In this document: positions 4,764 to 6,337 of the stretch, piece after piece | Layout: each line of letters opens with the position of its first letter | Numbering within the stretch: the stretch's first letter is position 1 | Assembly (NCBI GenBank): GCA_016930735.1 | Contig: JAFGGF010000080.1 | Location: forward strand, 1-6,337 | Direction: 5' to 3' | DNA: 6,337 nucleotides | Source of the DNA: Prolixibacteraceae bacterium | GTDB taxonomy: Bacteria > Bacteroidota > Bacteroidia > Bacteroidales > Prolixibacteraceae | Program-made: the position numbers and the translations under genes | Notes under the pieces: generated by a model | What the model saw: only the letters and a program-made list of their open reading frames with translations | What the model was told of the DNA's origin: nothing | The model's database searches: none

Positions 4764-6337
4764 ATGAAAAAACTATTGATATTCCCACTCATACTGTTAT
4801 TCTTCCATGTAAATTCACAGGAGAAATTAATTCAGTATAACGATAATTACCTTAAAAATATTAAGGTTGCCGAGATACCTACCAATACAGTTTTAAGCGA
4901 TTTTGGGCCATGTATCGTTAACGGGCAATTGTTTTTTACTGCTTTTAACGATGAGGCAAAATCAGATAAATCGGAAAATAAATCAGACTTTTATTATCAG
5001 TTGTTTTCAGCTGAAATCAATAACATTGGAAATGTAACCTCAAGGCGCCATGTTATCGAAGAGCTGGCTCTTGATTATAATGTTGGGCCAAATTCTTACG
5101 ATTTAAATTCGGGTGAATTAATGGTCACTCGAAATAACGCCGATAATCCTTCGATTACTCCTTTTAAACCCGTACAGAAAAAATCGCTGAACCTTGAAAT
5201 GATTGTTGCCAGGGAAGAAAATGGCAAATGGCAGTTTCAGGAAGAATTTAATAACAATAATAAAAATTATTCAATCGGGCATCCTGCTTATACCCCTTCA
5301 GGCGATACTTTGATTTTTGTAAGTGATATGCCGGGAGGAATGGGAGAAACCGATTTATATATGTCTGTCAGGTTGGATGATGGCTGGTCTGAACCAAGGA
5401 ATTTAGGGTCGGGTGTTAACTCACCGGGCAAAGAATTTACTCCTTTTGTAACTCAAAACGGGATTTTAATATTTGCTTCCAACGGATTGGAAGACGGCGA
5501 TGACCTGGATATATATTTTACACTGCTTAACCAGTCAGAAAATCCTACAATTATCAAGTTTCCTGAACCTATCAATTCTTCTTACGACGATTTTGGGATG
5601 GTTATCGATATCAGCCAGGTATTTGGTTATTTTACTTCTAACCGCCCGGGAACCGGAAGCGATGATATTTATCGGATCAGCTTCGACAAATTACTGGCCG
5701 GCATAAACGGTAAAGTCGTAAATAAAATCACACAGGAACCAATCAATAATGCTGAAATAACTTTCAGCCCTCCTGTAGTAAATCCTGAAACTGTTTACAG
5801 CGATGCTGAAGGTTTGTTCTCTGTAAATGTTCCTGAAAATAAAGTGAAAGAACTGACAGCTTCAAAACAAGGATATAAAACAGAAACAGTAAAAATAAAC
5901 GGTGATTATGTTTTGGTTGAACTGATGCCTGAAATCTGGCTTGAATTATCGGTTCGTGACGCAGAAACTGAAGAATTTTTAAGTGGTGTTGATATTAATT
6001 TTAATAACGAAGAAAATCTTGTTACACCCGCAAGTGGCACAATCAGCCACAGCCTGACAGGAGGGAAAAATTACTATATACGTGGTACTCATCCCGGTTA
6101 CCTTGATAATTCAATTACCATTGGCGCTGAAGGTGAACCAGGCCTGATTAAAGCTACTTTGTGGATGTATAAGGGTTTGGAAGGAAAAACATTTACTCTT
6201 GAAAATATTTATTACGATTTTGACAAGTGGGATATTTTACCTCAGTCAGCTACTGAACTTGATAAGCTTGTAAATATTCTGAATGAAAACAATGGATTAA
6301 GGGTCGAATTGGGATCACATACCGATTCACGGGGAAC
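4764..6337 (+). CDS. PorE-like envelope protein: PD40 repeats, carboxypeptidase-regulatory-like domains, OmpA C-terminal domain (3' truncated by window)
   Basis: The frame runs from ATG 4764 to the window edge without a stop, giving 524 complete codons. The start MKKLLIFPLILLFFHVNSQ is a clean signal peptide of about 18 residues. WD40-like PD40 beta-propeller motifs follow: HPAYTPSGDTLIFVSDMPGG..E.DLY (173-200), EFTPFVTQNGILIFASNG...DLDIY (224-250) and YDDFGMVID...GYFTSNRPG..SDDIY (274-303). Next come a CarboxypepD_reg-like domain (about 312-378: INGKVVNK...P..NAEI, then YSDAEGLFSV) and a second related beta-sandwich (about 391-454). The OmpA peptidoglycan-binding domain starts at ENIYYDFDKWDI (480-491) and is cut at SHTDSRG (518-524). 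The acidic residue of that site (D521) is visible; the conserved arginine should lie beyond the window. This order resembles PorE of Porphyromonas, except that no N-terminal TPR region is present. Such proteins probably anchor PorP/SprF-type complexes to the cell wall. It is likely co-transcribed with the porP-family gene. The last missing part is probably about 80-110 residues. Confidence 0.92.
   Translation, partial: MKKLLIFPLILLFFHVNSQEKLIQYNDNYLKNIKVAEIPTNTVLSDFGPCIVNGQLFFTAFNDEAKSDKSENKSDFYYQLFSAEINNIGNVTSRRHVIEELALDYNVGPNSYDLNSGELMVTRNNADNPSITPFKPVQKKSLNLEMIVAREENGKWQFQEEFNNNNKNYSIGHPAYTPSGDTLIFVSDMPGGMGETDLYMSVRLDDGWSEPRNLGSGVNSPGKEFTPFVTQNGILIFASNGLEDGDDLDIYFTLLNQSENPTIIKFPEPINSSYDDFGMVIDISQVFGYFTSNRPGTGSDDIYRISFDKLLAGINGKVVNKITQEPINNAEITFSPPVVNPETVYSDAEGLFSVNVPENKVKELTASKQGYKTETVKINGDYVLVELMPEIWLELSVRDAETEEFLSGVDINFNNEENLVTPASGTISHSLTGGKNYYIRGTHPGYLDNSITIGAEGEPGLIKATLWMYKGLEGKTFTLENIYYDFDKWDILPQSATELDKLVNILNENNGLRVELGSHTDSRG

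Noticed and set aside
4558..4788. 76-codon minus-strand open frame across the porP-ompA gap
   Set aside because: It overlaps the conserved end of the porP-family gene and the signal peptide of the next gene, with no recognisable domain.
5473..5706. 77-codon plus-strand open frame
   Set aside because: It is out of frame within the PD40 region of the long gene starting at 4764, whose motifs are clear.

Overview
The window looks like part of a Bacteroidota (Bacteroidetes) chromosome. The DNA is AT-rich. The start codons lack clear Shine-Dalgarno sequences. All three large genes belong to families tied to the type IX secretion system (T9SS) and gliding-type surface proteins: a modular adhesin with a type-B C-terminal sorting domain, a PorP/SprF-family outer-membrane protein, and a PorE-like lipid-envelope protein with an OmpA C-terminal domain. 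Genus cannot be decided from the sequence.

Layout, all on the + strand. (1) 1-2994: the 3' part of a large secreted adhesin gene that enters from the left. Its frame is open from base 1, so its true start and signal peptide are outside the window. It holds tandem 92-residue Ig-like repeats, another Ig-like domain, three SprB repeats, a HYR-like pair, two cadherin/VCBS-like domains and a CHU_C/TIGR04131-type sorting domain. (2) 3011-3048: a strong intrinsic terminator. (3) About 510 bases of non-coding DNA with a near-perfect 19-base AT palindrome abutting a GC-rich hairpin. (4) 3562-3678: a candidate 38-codon small gene ending 2 bases before the next start. (5) 3681-4655: the porP/sprF-family gene. 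(6) A 108-base gap holding a weak 30-codon ORF. (7) 4764-6337: the 5' part of a PD40/CarboxypepD-reg/OmpA gene that runs off the right edge inside the OmpA motif.

Expected cooperation (inference from the families): the T9SS exports the adhesin, recognising its type-B C-terminal domain. The PorP/SprF-like protein is probably its dedicated outer-membrane partner for export or surface attachment. The OmpA-domain protein probably links that assembly to peptidoglycan. The terminator and long gap after the adhesin suggest that the adhesin and the porP-ompA pair are separate transcription units, although they are neighbours. I found no RNA genes, CRISPR arrays, insertion sequences or phage genes.
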